A stretch of DNA of 34,657 nt from Bacteroidales bacterium (GCA_017527625.1 JAFXPV010000008.1:1-34657); one strand, 5' to 3'. Positions 15,958 to 24,657 are shown, counted from the first letter of the stretch. Translations and numbers: made by a program. The notes: generated by a model not told the origin, from the letters alone.

Positions 15958-17178
15958 ATGGCAACAACAAAAAGTATCTGCTTATACTTTCAGGTTCATC
16001 AACCTGACCGACTGAGACAGTATAGATTCTTCGACATCGGCAACGACAGCAACTACTGCGACGAGTTCACCAACAAGGTCATAATGCGCAGGGTGGCCCA
16101 GAAGTGCTATCTTCCCGTCAACGCCCTCCTCGTCGACCTGATCCGCAAGAACGGCAAGAAATTCAAAGTAGCTTTCTCTATTTCAGGAGTGGCTATCGAC
16201 CAGTTCAAACGTTTCGCCCCGGAAGTGATCGACAGCTTCAAGGCTCTCGCCGACACCGGCTGCGTAGACTTCCTCGCAGAGACCTACGCCCACTCTCTGG
16301 CATCTGTAGCTAACGAGGCTGAGTTCAAGCAGCAGGTCAAGGACCACAGCAAGCTCATCGAGGCCACTTTCGGAGTAAAACCCGTGACATTCCGCAACAC
16401 CGAGCTCATCTACTCTGACGCCATCGGTGCCACCGTAGCTTCAATGGGCTACACCACGATGCTCACAGAGGGTGCCAAGCACATCCTCGGCTGGAAGAGC
16501 CCGAACTTCGTATACACCAACGCCATCAACCCCAGGCTCAGGCTCCTGCTCAAGAACAGCGCAATGAGCGACGACATCGCCTTCCGTTTCTCAGACAAGA
16601 ACTGGAACGGCTGGCCGCTCACAGCCGAGAAATATGCTTCCTGGGTAGAGGCTGCCCTGCAGAACGACGACACCCTCAACCTCTTTATGGACTATGAGAC
16701 CTTCGGAGAGCACCAGCAGGCAGAAAGCGGCATCTTCGATTTCCTCAAGGCGCTGCCCGCAGCTTTGCTGGCGAAAGGCTTCAGCTTCAACACCCCCGCC
16801 GAAGTCGCCAGGATGCACCAGCCGGTAGCTCCGCTCCACGTTCCGGACCCGATTTCGTGGGCCGACGAGGAGAGGGATCTGAGCGCCTGGCTCGGAAACG
16901 AACTCCAGAACGAAGCTTTCCACAAAGTCTACGCAATCGGAGCCAAGGTCAAAAGGACCAAGGACGAGGAGCTTATCAAGACCTACAGGATGCTCCAGGA
17001 GAGCGACCACTTCTACTATATGTGCACGAAATTCTTCTCAGACGGTGCCGTCCACAGCTACTTCAACCCTTACGACACACCCTACGAGGCTTTCATCAAC
17101 TATATGAACGTACTCAGTGATTTCGAACTCAGGGTCGACGCTTTCCTGAAAAACAAGAATAATAAGACAAATGCCTGA
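15958..17178 (+). CDS. GH57 family alpha-glucan-active glycoside hydrolase
   Basis: 406 residues. GH57 motifs in order are YFQVHQPDRLR near the N-terminus, FRNTELIY with nucleophile E149, and LFMDYETFGEHQ with acid/base D245. GH57 enzymes hydrolyse or transfer alpha-1,4 (some alpha-1,6) glucan chains with retention. No signal peptide is present, so it acts on cytoplasmic glycogen. It follows the GT gene by 15 bases, and its stop overlaps the start of the fusion gene by eight bases. It is usually annotated alpha-amylase; a 4-alpha-glucanotransferase or branching activity cannot be excluded from sequence. Confidence 0.92.
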   Translation: MATTKSICLYFQVHQPDRLRQYRFFDIGNDSNYCDEFTNKVIMRRVAQKCYLPVNALLVDLIRKNGKKFKVAFSISGVAIDQFKRFAPEVIDSFKALADTGCVDFLAETYAHSLASVANEAEFKQQVKDHSKLIEATFGVKPVTFRNTELIYSDAIGATVASMGYTTMLTEGAKHILGWKSPNFVYTNAINPRLRLLLKNSAMSDDIAFRFSDKNWNGWPLTAEKYASWVEAALQNDDTLNLFMDYETFGEHQQAESGIFDFLKALPAALLAKGFSFNTPAEVARMHQPVAPLHVPDPISWADEERDLSAWLGNELQNEAFHKVYAIGAKVKRTKDEELIKTYRMLQESDHFYYMCTKFFSDGAVHSYFNPYDTPYEAFINYMNVLSDFELRVDAFLKNKNNKTNA

Positions 17179-20100
17179 TTATCTATTTGAAGTCAGCTGG
17201 GAGGTTTGCAACAAGATAGGCGGCATCCATACCGTCCTTGCGACGAAAGCCCTCCATCTGGCCGGAGAACTGAAAAAACACCATATACACATCGGGCCTG
17301 ACGTCTGGCGCAATACCGAAAGGAACCCGGAATTCACCGAAGACCCGTCGCTTTATAAATCGTGGCGCCTGGCCGCTGAAGAAGAAGGCCTGCGCGTGCG
17401 CGTGGGTCATTGGAACGTGCCGGGCAATCCGGTAGCGTTCCTCGTGGATTTCACGCACCTGATCGCCCGCAAGAACGACATACTCACCAACCTGTGGACC
17501 AGCTACGGGGTTGACTCCCTCACCGGAGACTGGGAATATGTCGAGTCCGCACTGTTCGGCTACGCCGCAGGAGAAGTCATCCAGAGTTTCACGAAATTCA
17601 GGATCGCATCCGGCAAGAAGGTTGTGGCCCAGTTCCACGAATGGATGACCGGAGCCGGCCTGCTCTACCTAAAATCTGCGAACATCCCGGTCGGAACGAT
17701 CTTCACGACTCACGCCACCGTCGTCGGACGCTGCCTGAGTTCGAACAACCTGCCGCTCTACGACGAGCTCGGCAAGGCTGACGCCGACAAACTTGCAGTG
17801 GAATACGGCATGGCCGCCCGTCACACTCTCGAGAAAGCTTCCGCAGCCCAGGCCGATGTTTTCACGACAGTAAGTGACCTTACTGCCGTCGAGTGCAAGC
17901 AGTTCCTCGGCAGGGAGGTGGACATCGTAACTCCCAACGGATTCGAGGACAGCATCGCCCCCACTGTCGAAAAAATGCCCGAAGTCCGCGCCGCAGCCCG
18001 CAGGAAACTGCTGGAGGTGGCAGCGCTGATGAGCGGCAAGGAATACGACGACTCTACCCTGCTGCTGTCTACCGGCGGCAGATATGAATACGCCAACAAA
18101 GGCCTCGACGTAGTGTTGGACGCCCTCGGCAGGCTGAATGCCGAAGGTGTCAAAGGCCGCAGGGCAGCCGCCTTCATTCTGGTTCCCAGCGGCAACAACG
18201 GTCCCGACAAGACCCTGCTCGAGAAGATGCAGAATCCCGCACTGTCCTATACGACCGCTGTCTCCCACTATCTTATGGACGACTATGACATCATAAGCCG
18301 CCGGATGAGGGAGCTGCACCTGGACAACGGCAAAGACGCCTGCATAGATGTATTCTTCATTCCCAGCTACCTCAACGGGAACGACGGAATATTCAATATG
18401 AGCTACTACGACCTTCTGGCCGGAATGGACCTGACGATATTCCCGTCATACTATGAGCCCTGGGGATACACTCCGCTGGAGTCGCTGGCTTTTATGGTGC
18501 CTACGGTGACCACTACGACCGCCGGTTTCGGGCTTTGGGTCAACGACCACTATCCCGCCGACAAGCCGAAAGAAGGTATTTGCGTCGTAAAACGCACCGA
18601 CGGCAACTATGACGAGGTCGTGGAGAGCGTCTGCAGCCGCATCCTCGAAATAGCGTCGCTCAACAAGAAACAACAAGCCGCATATCGCGACAACGCCAGG
18701 GAGATTTCCAAGATAGCTCTCTGGAAAAACAACATTACATATTACAAAGAAGCATACTCCCTGGCTATAGACAAAGTCGTGGCGAAGTATGGGAAAACCC
18801 CTGTATACAGGGAAGAAACAGCAAATTCATATACTAAAATGGCAACAAACACCCCCTCTTGGACCAGAATGATCATCACCAGGCAGCTTCCGGAACGTCT
18901 CAGACCTCTGGAGGAACTTGCCAAGAACCTTTGGTGGTGCTGGAACCAGGAAGCTATAGAACTCTTCGCATCTATCGACAGCAAACTCTGGAAAGAGTCT
19001 AAAGGCAGCCCCCTCGAGCTGCTCGACCGCATCAAGCTGTCCAAATACAAAGAGCTTTGCTCGGATGAAGCATTCCTTGCCCGTCTGGACCGCGTATACG
19101 CCGACTTCAAGGCCTATATGAAAGAGAAAGACGACAGACAGGGCCCGTCAATCGCCTATTTCTGTATGGAATACGGCATCGACACTTCACTGAAGATTTA
19201 TTCCGGAGGCCTCGGAATCCTTGCCGGTGACTACCTCAAGGAAGCCAGCGATATGAAAGTCAATATGACTGCCGTCGGCCTGCTCTACAGATTCGGCTAT
19301 TTCACCCAGAAGCTTTCAGCCCAGGGTGACCAGGTCAGCTACTACGAGCCCCAGGATTTCGCAAAGGCTCCTGTAACCCCTATCCTGGACAAGGACGGCA
19401 AATGGCTTACAGTCAGCATCGCTTTCCCCGGACGTACGATGTTTGCAAGGCTTTGGAAGGCTGAAGTCGGCCGCACCGACCTCATCCTCCTCGACACCGA
19501 CTTCGAGGACAACCACGACGAAGACCGCCGCGTGACCCATCAGCTCTACGGAGGTGACTGGGAGAACCGCCTCAAACAGGAAATCCTGCTCGGTATGGGC
19601 GGCGTCAGGGCGCTCAGGGCTCTCGGCATCAATACCGACGTATATCACTGCAATGAAGGCCACGCCGCCTTTATGGGCATCGAAAGGATGCGCGAATATG
19701 TGAACAACGACGGACTGTCCTATATGGAGGCTCTGGAAATGGTGCGCAGCACTTCACTGTTCACCACCCACACCCCCGTCCCTGCAGGCCACGACTCATT
19801 CACGGAAGATTTGCTCCGCGTCTATATGTCGCAGGTTACCGACTACCTGAAATCCGACTGGACTGCATTTATGCAGCTCGGCAAGATCAATGCTTCCGAC
19901 CCGGGCGAGAAATTCTCTATGAGCATCCTGGCAGCCAACCTGTCGCAGGAGGTCAACGGCGTCAGCTGGCTGCACGGCAAGGTAAGCCAGAAGATACTGG
20001 CCAATATGTGGCCTGGCTACCTGCCCGAGGAGCTGCACGTAAGCTACGTGACCAACGGTGTCCACTACCCTACCTGGACAGCCCCCGAATGGAAGAAGAT

Positions 20101-21388
20101 ACACGCACGCGTGTTCGGCGACGCATTCCAGACTCACCACTACGACAAGTCCTGCTTCGGCGGCATCCGCAGCATCCGGGACGAGGAAATCTGGTGGACA
20201 CGCAACCTTCTCCGCAAGAGACTTATCGAGGCCGTCAAGAACATCCTGTCCGACACTTCGGCAACCGCACATTACTCTCCCCAGCAGATCGTCAAGATCA
20301 AGAAGACCCTCAGGGACGACATCCTCACCATCGGATTCGCACGCCGTTTCGCGACTTACAAACGTGCAACCCTGCTCTTCCGCAACCTTGAGCGTCTGGA
20401 CCAGATAGTCAACGATCCCAAGCATCCCGTCCAGTTCCTGTTCGCCGGCAAGGCTCACCCTGCCGACGGCGCAGGCCAGGACCTCATCAAGCGCATCGTC
20501 GAGATTTCCAAGATGCCTCAGTTCATAGGCAAGATCGTGTTCATCCCGAACTACGACATCTCCATCGCCAAACTGCTCGTGCAGGGCGTGGATGTATGGA
20601 TGAACAACCCTACCCGTCCTCAGGAAGCATCCGGAACCAGCGGCGAGAAAGCCGTAATGAACGGTGTAATGCACTTCAGCGTCCTTGACGGATGGTGGGT
20701 TGAAGGATACAAACCCGGCGCCGGCTGGGCCCTTCAGATGGAACGCACCTACGACAACCAGGATTTCCAGGATGAACTCGACTCGGCTACCATCTACAAC
20801 ATCATCGAGTCTGAGATTGCCGCCCAGTTCTACGACAAGGACAATAACGGAATCTCTTCTGAATGGATCGCCACCATCAAGAACACCATCAGCGAGGTGG
20901 CCTGCAACTTCACCACCAACAGGATGATGGAGGACTACCTCAACCAGTACTACATCCCCCTGTCAAAGCGTGGTGCCCAGTTAGGTAAAGACGACTTCAA
21001 GGAAGCCCGCGAAATCGCTCTCTGGAAGAAGGATATGCGCCGCGAGTGGAACAGCATCGAAATCATCTCCAACTCAAAGAACGAAGCCACCAACAATCCG
21101 CTCGTCCTCGGTCAGGAGAGGATCTCAACGATTGTCGTCAACCTCGGTGAAGTAGATCCTGAGGATATCGGCTTCGAAATCGTGTTTGCAGAGCAGGACG
21201 CCAAGGGCGACTATCACGTAAGGGAAATCCACGAGTACCAGCTGACAAGCTGCAAGGACGGCATCGCAACCTACCAGGTCAACATCACTCCTGAGACCAC
21301 CGGTATGTGCGAAGTCGCTTCCCGTATGTACGCAAAGAACAGCAAGCTCCCTCACCGTCAAGATTTTGAACTCGTAAAATGGTTGTAG
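17171..21388 (+). CDS. Glycogen synthase (GT3) / alpha-glucan phosphorylase (GT35) fusion
   Basis: 1405 residues. Residues 1-550 form a eukaryotic-type glycogen synthase: FEVSWEVCNKIGGIHTVL at the start, QFHEWMTGAGLLY, and SYYEPWGYTPLESLAF with the catalytic E429/E437 pair. From about 560 a phosphorylase begins: an N-terminal DUF3417-like segment (LAKNLWWCWNQEAIELFASI), then the GT35 core with YNEGHA-like HCNEGHAAF, FTTHTPVPAGHD and the PLP site EASGTSGEKAVMNG, where K1160 should bind pyridoxal phosphate. The residue before this Lys is Glu, where most phosphorylases have Met. A C-terminal beta-rich part ends the protein. One chain thus carries both glucan elongation and phosphorolysis. An internal Met at 557 (MATNTPSWTR) in AT-rich DNA marks the junction. 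Neither active site looks damaged. Confidence 0.93.
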   Translation: MPDYLFEVSWEVCNKIGGIHTVLATKALHLAGELKKHHIHIGPDVWRNTERNPEFTEDPSLYKSWRLAAEEEGLRVRVGHWNVPGNPVAFLVDFTHLIARKNDILTNLWTSYGVDSLTGDWEYVESALFGYAAGEVIQSFTKFRIASGKKVVAQFHEWMTGAGLLYLKSANIPVGTIFTTHATVVGRCLSSNNLPLYDELGKADADKLAVEYGMAARHTLEKASAAQADVFTTVSDLTAVECKQFLGREVDIVTPNGFEDSIAPTVEKMPEVRAAARRKLLEVAALMSGKEYDDSTLLLSTGGRYEYANKGLDVVLDALGRLNAEGVKGRRAAAFILVPSGNNGPDKTLLEKMQNPALSYTTAVSHYLMDDYDIISRRMRELHLDNGKDACIDVFFIPSYLNGNDGIFNMSYYDLLAGMDLTIFPSYYEPWGYTPLESLAFMVPTVTTTTAGFGLWVNDHYPADKPKEGICVVKRTDGNYDEVVESVCSRILEIASLNKKQQAAYRDNAREISKIALWKNNITYYKEAYSLAIDKVVAKYGKTPVYREETANSYTKMATNTPSWTRMIITRQLPERLRPLEELAKNLWWCWNQEAIELFASIDSKLWKESKGSPLELLDRIKLSKYKELCSDEAFLARLDRVYADFKAYMKEKDDRQGPSIAYFCMEYGIDTSLKIYSGGLGILAGDYLKEASDMKVNMTAVGLLYRFGYFTQKLSAQGDQVSYYEPQDFAKAPVTPILDKDGKWLTVSIAFPGRTMFARLWKAEVGRTDLILLDTDFEDNHDEDRRVTHQLYGGDWENRLKQEILLGMGGVRALRALGINTDVYHCNEGHAAFMGIERMREYVNNDGLSYMEALEMVRSTSLFTTHTPVPAGHDSFTEDLLRVYMSQVTDYLKSDWTAFMQLGKINASDPGEKFSMSILAANLSQEVNGVSWLHGKVSQKILANMWPGYLPEELHVSYVTNGVHYPTWTAPEWKKIHARVFGDAFQTHHYDKSCFGGIRSIRDEEIWWTRNLLRKRLIEAVKNILSDTSATAHYSPQQIVKIKKTLRDDILTIGFARRFATYKRATLLFRNLERLDQIVNDPKHPVQFLFAGKAHPADGAGQDLIKRIVEISKMPQFIGKIVFIPNYDISIAKLLVQGVDVWMNNPTRPQEASGTSGEKAVMNGVMHFSVLDGWWVEGYKPGAGWALQMERTYDNQDFQDELDSATIYNIIESEIAAQFYDKDNNGISSEWIATIKNTISEVACNFTTNRMMEDYLNQYYIPLSKRGAQLGKDDFKEAREIALWKKDMRREWNSIEIISNSKNEATNNPLVLGQERISTIVVNLGEVDPEDIGFEIVFAEQDAKGDYHVREIHEYQLTSCKDGIATYQVNITPETTGMCEVASRMYAKNSKLPHRQDFELVKWL

Positions 21389-22263
21389 CCGCTACAGGTT
21401 TCTTCGATGGAGTCCACCTGGGCCACGCCAAGGTGATCGAACTTCTGTGCGCCACGGCGAAAGCCGAGGGCAAGCGGAGCGCCGTCGTCACTTTCTGGCC
21501 CCACCCCAGGAGCATCCTGAGACAGGACGCCGGCAAACTGCGTCTGCTCAACTCCCTCGAAGAGAAGGAAGAACGTTTCAAGGCTCTCGGCGTCGACGAA
21601 GTCCACGTGGTGGATTTCACCAGGGAGTTCAGCAAGAAGACCGCCGAAGAGTTCATAAATGAATACCTGATTGCCAAGTTCGGAGTCTCAACGCTGATAG
21701 TAGGCTATGACCACAGGCTCGGCTGCAAGAAGACAGGCAGCGACGACATCGTCAAGATTGCCGGAAAATGCGGCATCAAGGCCGTGCGCGTCGGGGCCAT
21801 CAGCGACTCCTACAACACGATAAGCAGCACCTACATCCGGAATCTCATCGAAACCGGAGGCATAGAACGCGCCAATGCACTGCTCGGGTACGAATACACT
21901 CTGAAAGGAGTCGTCGTCCCGGGCTGCGGCAAAGGCCGTCAGATAGGTTTCAGGACCGCCAATATGAGCCTCTACGACCCGCTCAAGCTCATCCCCTACA
22001 ACGGAGTGTATGCGGTGCGCGCATCAGTCGAAGGCAAGACCTACAAGGGCGTATGCAACATAGGCTACCGCCCCACTACCGAAGACGGGCGCGGGCTGAC
22101 CATCGAAACCCATCTGCTGGATTTCGAAGATGACATCTACGGGCTGGACCTCACCGTCCGTTTCGTGGAATTCATACGCGACGAGCAGCGTTTCGACTCG
22201 ATGGACCAGTTGCGCGACCAGTTGTTCAGAGATGCTGACGAAGCTGATAAAATTTTGAAATAG
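21379..22263 (+). CDS. ribF: Bifunctional riboflavin kinase / FAD synthetase
   Basis: 294 residues. The N-terminal nucleotidyltransferase domain begins almost at once with GFFDGVHLGH (the HxGH adenylyl-transfer site), followed by FWPHPRSIL and YIRNLIETGGIERANALLGY. The C-terminal flavokinase domain (from about 170) has GCGKGRQIGFRTANM, NGVYAV, CNIGYRPT and IETHLLDF. It makes FMN and then FAD from riboflavin. The kinase PTAN motif reads RTAN here. The start overlaps the phosphorylase stop by ten bases, so it is coupled to the glycogen operon. The N-terminus is about 14 residues shorter than usual, but no alternative start fits. FAD from RibF would serve NfnAB among others. Confidence 0.93.
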   Translation: MVVAATGFFDGVHLGHAKVIELLCATAKAEGKRSAVVTFWPHPRSILRQDAGKLRLLNSLEEKEERFKALGVDEVHVVDFTREFSKKTAEEFINEYLIAKFGVSTLIVGYDHRLGCKKTGSDDIVKIAGKCGIKAVRVGAISDSYNTISSTYIRNLIETGGIERANALLGYEYTLKGVVVPGCGKGRQIGFRTANMSLYDPLKLIPYNGVYAVRASVEGKTYKGVCNIGYRPTTEDGRGLTIETHLLDFEDDIYGLDLTVRFVEFIRDEQRFDSMDQLRDQLFRDADEADKILK

Positions 22264-22269
22264 AGAGAT

Positions 22270-22590
22270 ATGGAACCTTTTTTCATCTTCTTTATGGCAT
22301 TCATCGCCTTCATCGTCATTTCGATTGCGAAAAGCGAGAAGGAACGCCGCAAACGCGCTGATGCAAGAAGGGCCAGGGTAAAGTCTCAGCAGGAGGCTTT
22401 CAATGCGGACGAATTCAAAGTTCCCGAACCCACGACCGTCCCGCAGGACAATACCGCCTACTACGGGGAGGACGTTCCGCGCACTACCGTGGCTGACCTG
22501 CACGAAAACGACAAGGATGTCCGCAAGGATCTCGACCTGGACCCCGAGAAGATGATCATTTATTCCGAAATACTTAAACCCAAGTTTTAG
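22270..22590 (+). CDS. Small single-span membrane protein of unknown function
   Basis: 106 residues. A hydrophobic segment (about 3-20, FFIFFMAFIAFIVISIAK) is followed by a highly basic stretch (KERRKRADARRARVK) and a polar acidic tail, an inside-facing topology by the positive-inside rule. The last residues (IIYSEILKPKF) resemble a conserved ending of small Bacteroidales proteins encoded next to ribF as far as I recall. I know no function. It begins six bases after ribF and is the last gene of this long operon. Confidence 0.75.
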   Translation: MEPFFIFFMAFIAFIVISIAKSEKERRKRADARRARVKSQQEAFNADEFKVPEPTTVPQDNTAYYGEDVPRTTVADLHENDKDVRKDLDLDPEKMIIYSEILKPKF

Positions 22591-22608
22591 AAAACTCAAT
22601 ATTTTTTG

Positions 22609-22616
22609 TAACTTTG
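22609..22616 (+). promoter_or_regulatory. Promoter -7 element of greA
   Basis: TAACTTTG, perfect TAnnTTTG, 18 bases after the preceding stop. Transcription should begin near 22621-22623, ahead of the hairpin at 22634-22654. Confidence 0.7.
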
Positions 22617-22633
22617 GTATCGATTTAACGAAA

Positions 22634-22665
22634 GGGTCCCGTTTTACGGGATTCTTTTTAATTTT
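22634..22665 (+). terminator. Terminator-like hairpin in the greA leader
   Basis: The stem pairs 22634-22642 with 22646-22654 (GGGTCCCGT / ACGGGATTC, two G-T pairs) around a TTT loop. Further A-T pairs can extend it to 22631-22657. The core is followed by TTTTTAATTTTT. It stands between the greA promoter and its ATG at 22675, so it can stop both read-through from ribF and greA's own transcripts. Confidence 0.75.
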
Positions 22666-22674
22666 TGTCAATTC

Positions 22675-23145
22675 ATGTCACAGATTCACTATCTTACACA
22701 AAAGGGACTGGACGACCTCAAGGCCGAGCTTGATGAGCTCCTTGCGCAACGTCCGGTCATTTCAAGGGCCATTGCAGAAGCCAGAGACAAGGGAGACCTG
22801 TCTGAAAATGCAGAATATGACGCCGCCCGTGAAACCCAGGGCATGCTTGAACTCAAGATCACCAAGCTCCAAGACTCCATAGCAAACGCACGCGTAATCG
22901 ACGAATCACGTCTCAACACCGACAGCGTCCAGATGCTGACCAAAGTCAAGATCAAAAACATCAAGACCGGCGCAGTAGTGGAATATCAGCTCGTAGGTGA
23001 GAGCGAAGCCAACTTCAAGGAAGGCAAGCTCGCAGTCGCAACTCCTATCGGCAAGGCTCTGATGGGCCGCAAAAAAGGAGAAATCGTGGATGTCACCGTT
23101 CCTTCAGGCGTCCTCCAGTTCGAAATCCTAGACATCACACTGTAA
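22675..23145 (+). CDS. greA: Transcription elongation factor GreA
   Basis: 156 residues, close to the E. coli length of 158. The N-terminal coiled coil (LTQKGLDDLKAELDELLAQR, then AIAEARDKGDLSENAEYDAA) has the acidic tip that reaches into the RNA polymerase secondary channel. The C-terminal FKBP-like domain has LVGESEAN and SPIGKAL-like ATPIGKALMGRKKGE. It stimulates transcript cleavage in backtracked complexes. The leader has a terminator-like hairpin, and E. coli greA is known to be preceded by a leader terminator as well. It is followed by a HIT gene one base after its stop. Confidence 0.96.
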   Translation: MSQIHYLTQKGLDDLKAELDELLAQRPVISRAIAEARDKGDLSENAEYDAARETQGMLELKITKLQDSIANARVIDESRLNTDSVQMLTKVKIKNIKTGAVVEYQLVGESEANFKEGKLAVATPIGKALMGRKKGEIVDVTVPSGVLQFEILDITL

Positions 23146-23146
23146 A

Positions 23147-23539
23147 ATGGCAAGTATTTTTTCATTGATAGCCGCAGGGCAGATTCCGTCTTACAAAATA
23201 GCAGAAGACGAGAATTATTATGCATTCCTTGACATCAACCCTCTCGCCAAAGGGCACACCCTGGTCATTCCCAAGAAAGAAGTAGACTACATCTTCGACC
23301 TTGACGACCAGACCTACGCAGGCCTCTGGGCCTTTGCCAAAAAGGTCGCAGCAGGCATCAAGGCAGCCATCCCCTGCAAGCGCGTCGGCGTCGCCGTGCT
23401 CGGTATGGAGGTTCCCCACGCCCACATCCATCTGGTGCCTCTCCAGACTGAGGGAGACCTCAACTTCCGCAACAAGAAGCTCTCGCTTACTCCGGAAGAA
23501 TTCAATGAAATAGCCCAAAAAATCGCAGCAGCTATATGA
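23147..23539 (+). CDS. HIT family (histidine triad) nucleotide-binding protein
   Basis: 130 residues with the histidine triad H91-x-H93-x-H95 (VPHAHIHLVPL) near the C-terminus and the N-terminal SLIAAGQIPSYKIAEDENYY. The family hydrolyses nucleoside phosphoramidates and related AMP esters in the cytoplasm. The N-terminal Cys pair that binds zinc in many bacterial HIT proteins is absent. It lies between greA and a lipoprotein gene, overlapping the latter by four bases (ATGA). Confidence 0.93.
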   Translation: MASIFSLIAAGQIPSYKIAEDENYYAFLDINPLAKGHTLVIPKKEVDYIFDLDDQTYAGLWAFAKKVAAGIKAAIPCKRVGVAVLGMEVPHAHIHLVPLQTEGDLNFRNKKLSLTPEEFNEIAQKIAAAI

Positions 23540-24657
23540 AACTGACCCTCAGGAATGCTCTGACACTCGCAGTGGCGCTCGTCGCCGCAGTTTCGTGCAC
23601 CAAATATTCAGCGACCGTCAAAGGCAACATCGCAGGTCTCGACCGTTCCGGAATCGTATTTGAGAAACTTCATTTCAACAGGCTGACGGTAGTCGATACA
23701 GTCACCACCGACCGCGACGGCAACTTCAGCTACAAAGTAGAACTGACAGGCAAGGACCCCGCCTTCTATTACATCTACCGCAACGGAGTCAAGCTGGCCG
23801 GTATGGTGCTCAGCAACGGCGAAACAGTCACTGTCAACGCAGACACCCTCGGCTCATATACAGTCGAAGGCTCGCAGGAGAGCAAGAATCTCAAATACGT
23901 GGACGATGCCTTTGCCAAGGCTGCCGCTGCGATGGTAGCAGTCCTCGACGAGGCCCCGGAAGATGTCAACGTCCAGCTCAGCAGGATCTATATCAACCAC
24001 AAGCGGGATATGATGAAGCACATTATGAGCAATCCCCACTCCATCACTGCCGCCACCACCCTCTTCCAGAAATTCAACGACGAGCTGCCGCTGTTCAACG
24101 AAAGCACCGACATATACGTCTTCAAGAGCGTATACGACTCGTTGGCAAACATCTATCCCAACAGCGAATTCGTGCTTGCCGTAAAGGATGAGATCGCCCG
24201 TCGTGAAGCCGCCTCAGCAATGGATTCCAAGCTGGAGTCTCTTGCCCAGCAATCTTTCCCGGACATCAGGATGAACGACATAAACGGCAAGAGCCATTCC
24301 CTGCTTGAGTTGGAAGGAAATGTCATCATCCTGTCGTTCTGGAGCATCGGTCAGACAGAACACAAGCTTTTCAACCAGGAGCTCACTGCTCTCTACGAGA
24401 AATACCACGACAAGGGGCTAGAGGTATACCAGATATCTCTCGATACCGACAAGCCCACCTGGGCTGCCACCGTCCGTTCCCAGAAACTCCCCTGGATCAG
24501 CGTCAACGACGGCAGGGGCATCAACTCACCCTCGATCGTATCTTACAACCTCGAGCACGTGCCCACGATGTTCGTAATAGGACGTGACGGAGAATTCCTC
24601 GCCAAGGACGTCTATGACGTGGCGAGCCTTGAGCCGATAATCCGCAAAGCTTTATAA
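23536..24657 (+). CDS. DUF4369/TlpA-like thioredoxin-fold lipoprotein lacking CxxC
   Basis: 373 residues. The signal peptide has a lipobox ending AAVSC with lipidated C21, so the protein is membrane-anchored outside the cytoplasm. A beta-rich DUF4369-type domain covers about 25-120 (VKGNIAGLDRSGIVFEKL, NGETVTVNAD), followed by a helical linker and a C-terminal thioredoxin-like domain (about 240-373: FPDIRMNDINGKSHSL, VPTMFVIGRDGEFLAKD). Where TlpA-type proteins have WCxxC, this one reads FWSIGQTEHKLF, without any Cys, so it cannot be a thiol oxidoreductase. A binding or structural role is likely. Its stop shares TTATAA with the convergent gene. Confidence 0.86.
   Translation: MKLTLRNALTLAVALVAAVSCTKYSATVKGNIAGLDRSGIVFEKLHFNRLTVVDTVTTDRDGNFSYKVELTGKDPAFYYIYRNGVKLAGMVLSNGETVTVNADTLGSYTVEGSQESKNLKYVDDAFAKAAAAMVAVLDEAPEDVNVQLSRIYINHKRDMMKHIMSNPHSITAATTLFQKFNDELPLFNESTDIYVFKSVYDSLANIYPNSEFVLAVKDEIARREAASAMDSKLESLAQQSFPDIRMNDINGKSHSLLELEGNVIILSFWSIGQTEHKLFNQELTALYEKYHDKGLEVYQISLDTDKPTWAATVRSQKLPWISVNDGRGINSPSIVSYNLEHVPTMFVIGRDGEFLAKDVYDVASLEPIIRKAL

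Noticed and set aside
19796..20674. 292-codon open frame antisense to the phosphorylase domain
   Set aside because: Same reason: an antisense shadow of a strongly biased coding frame with no family features.
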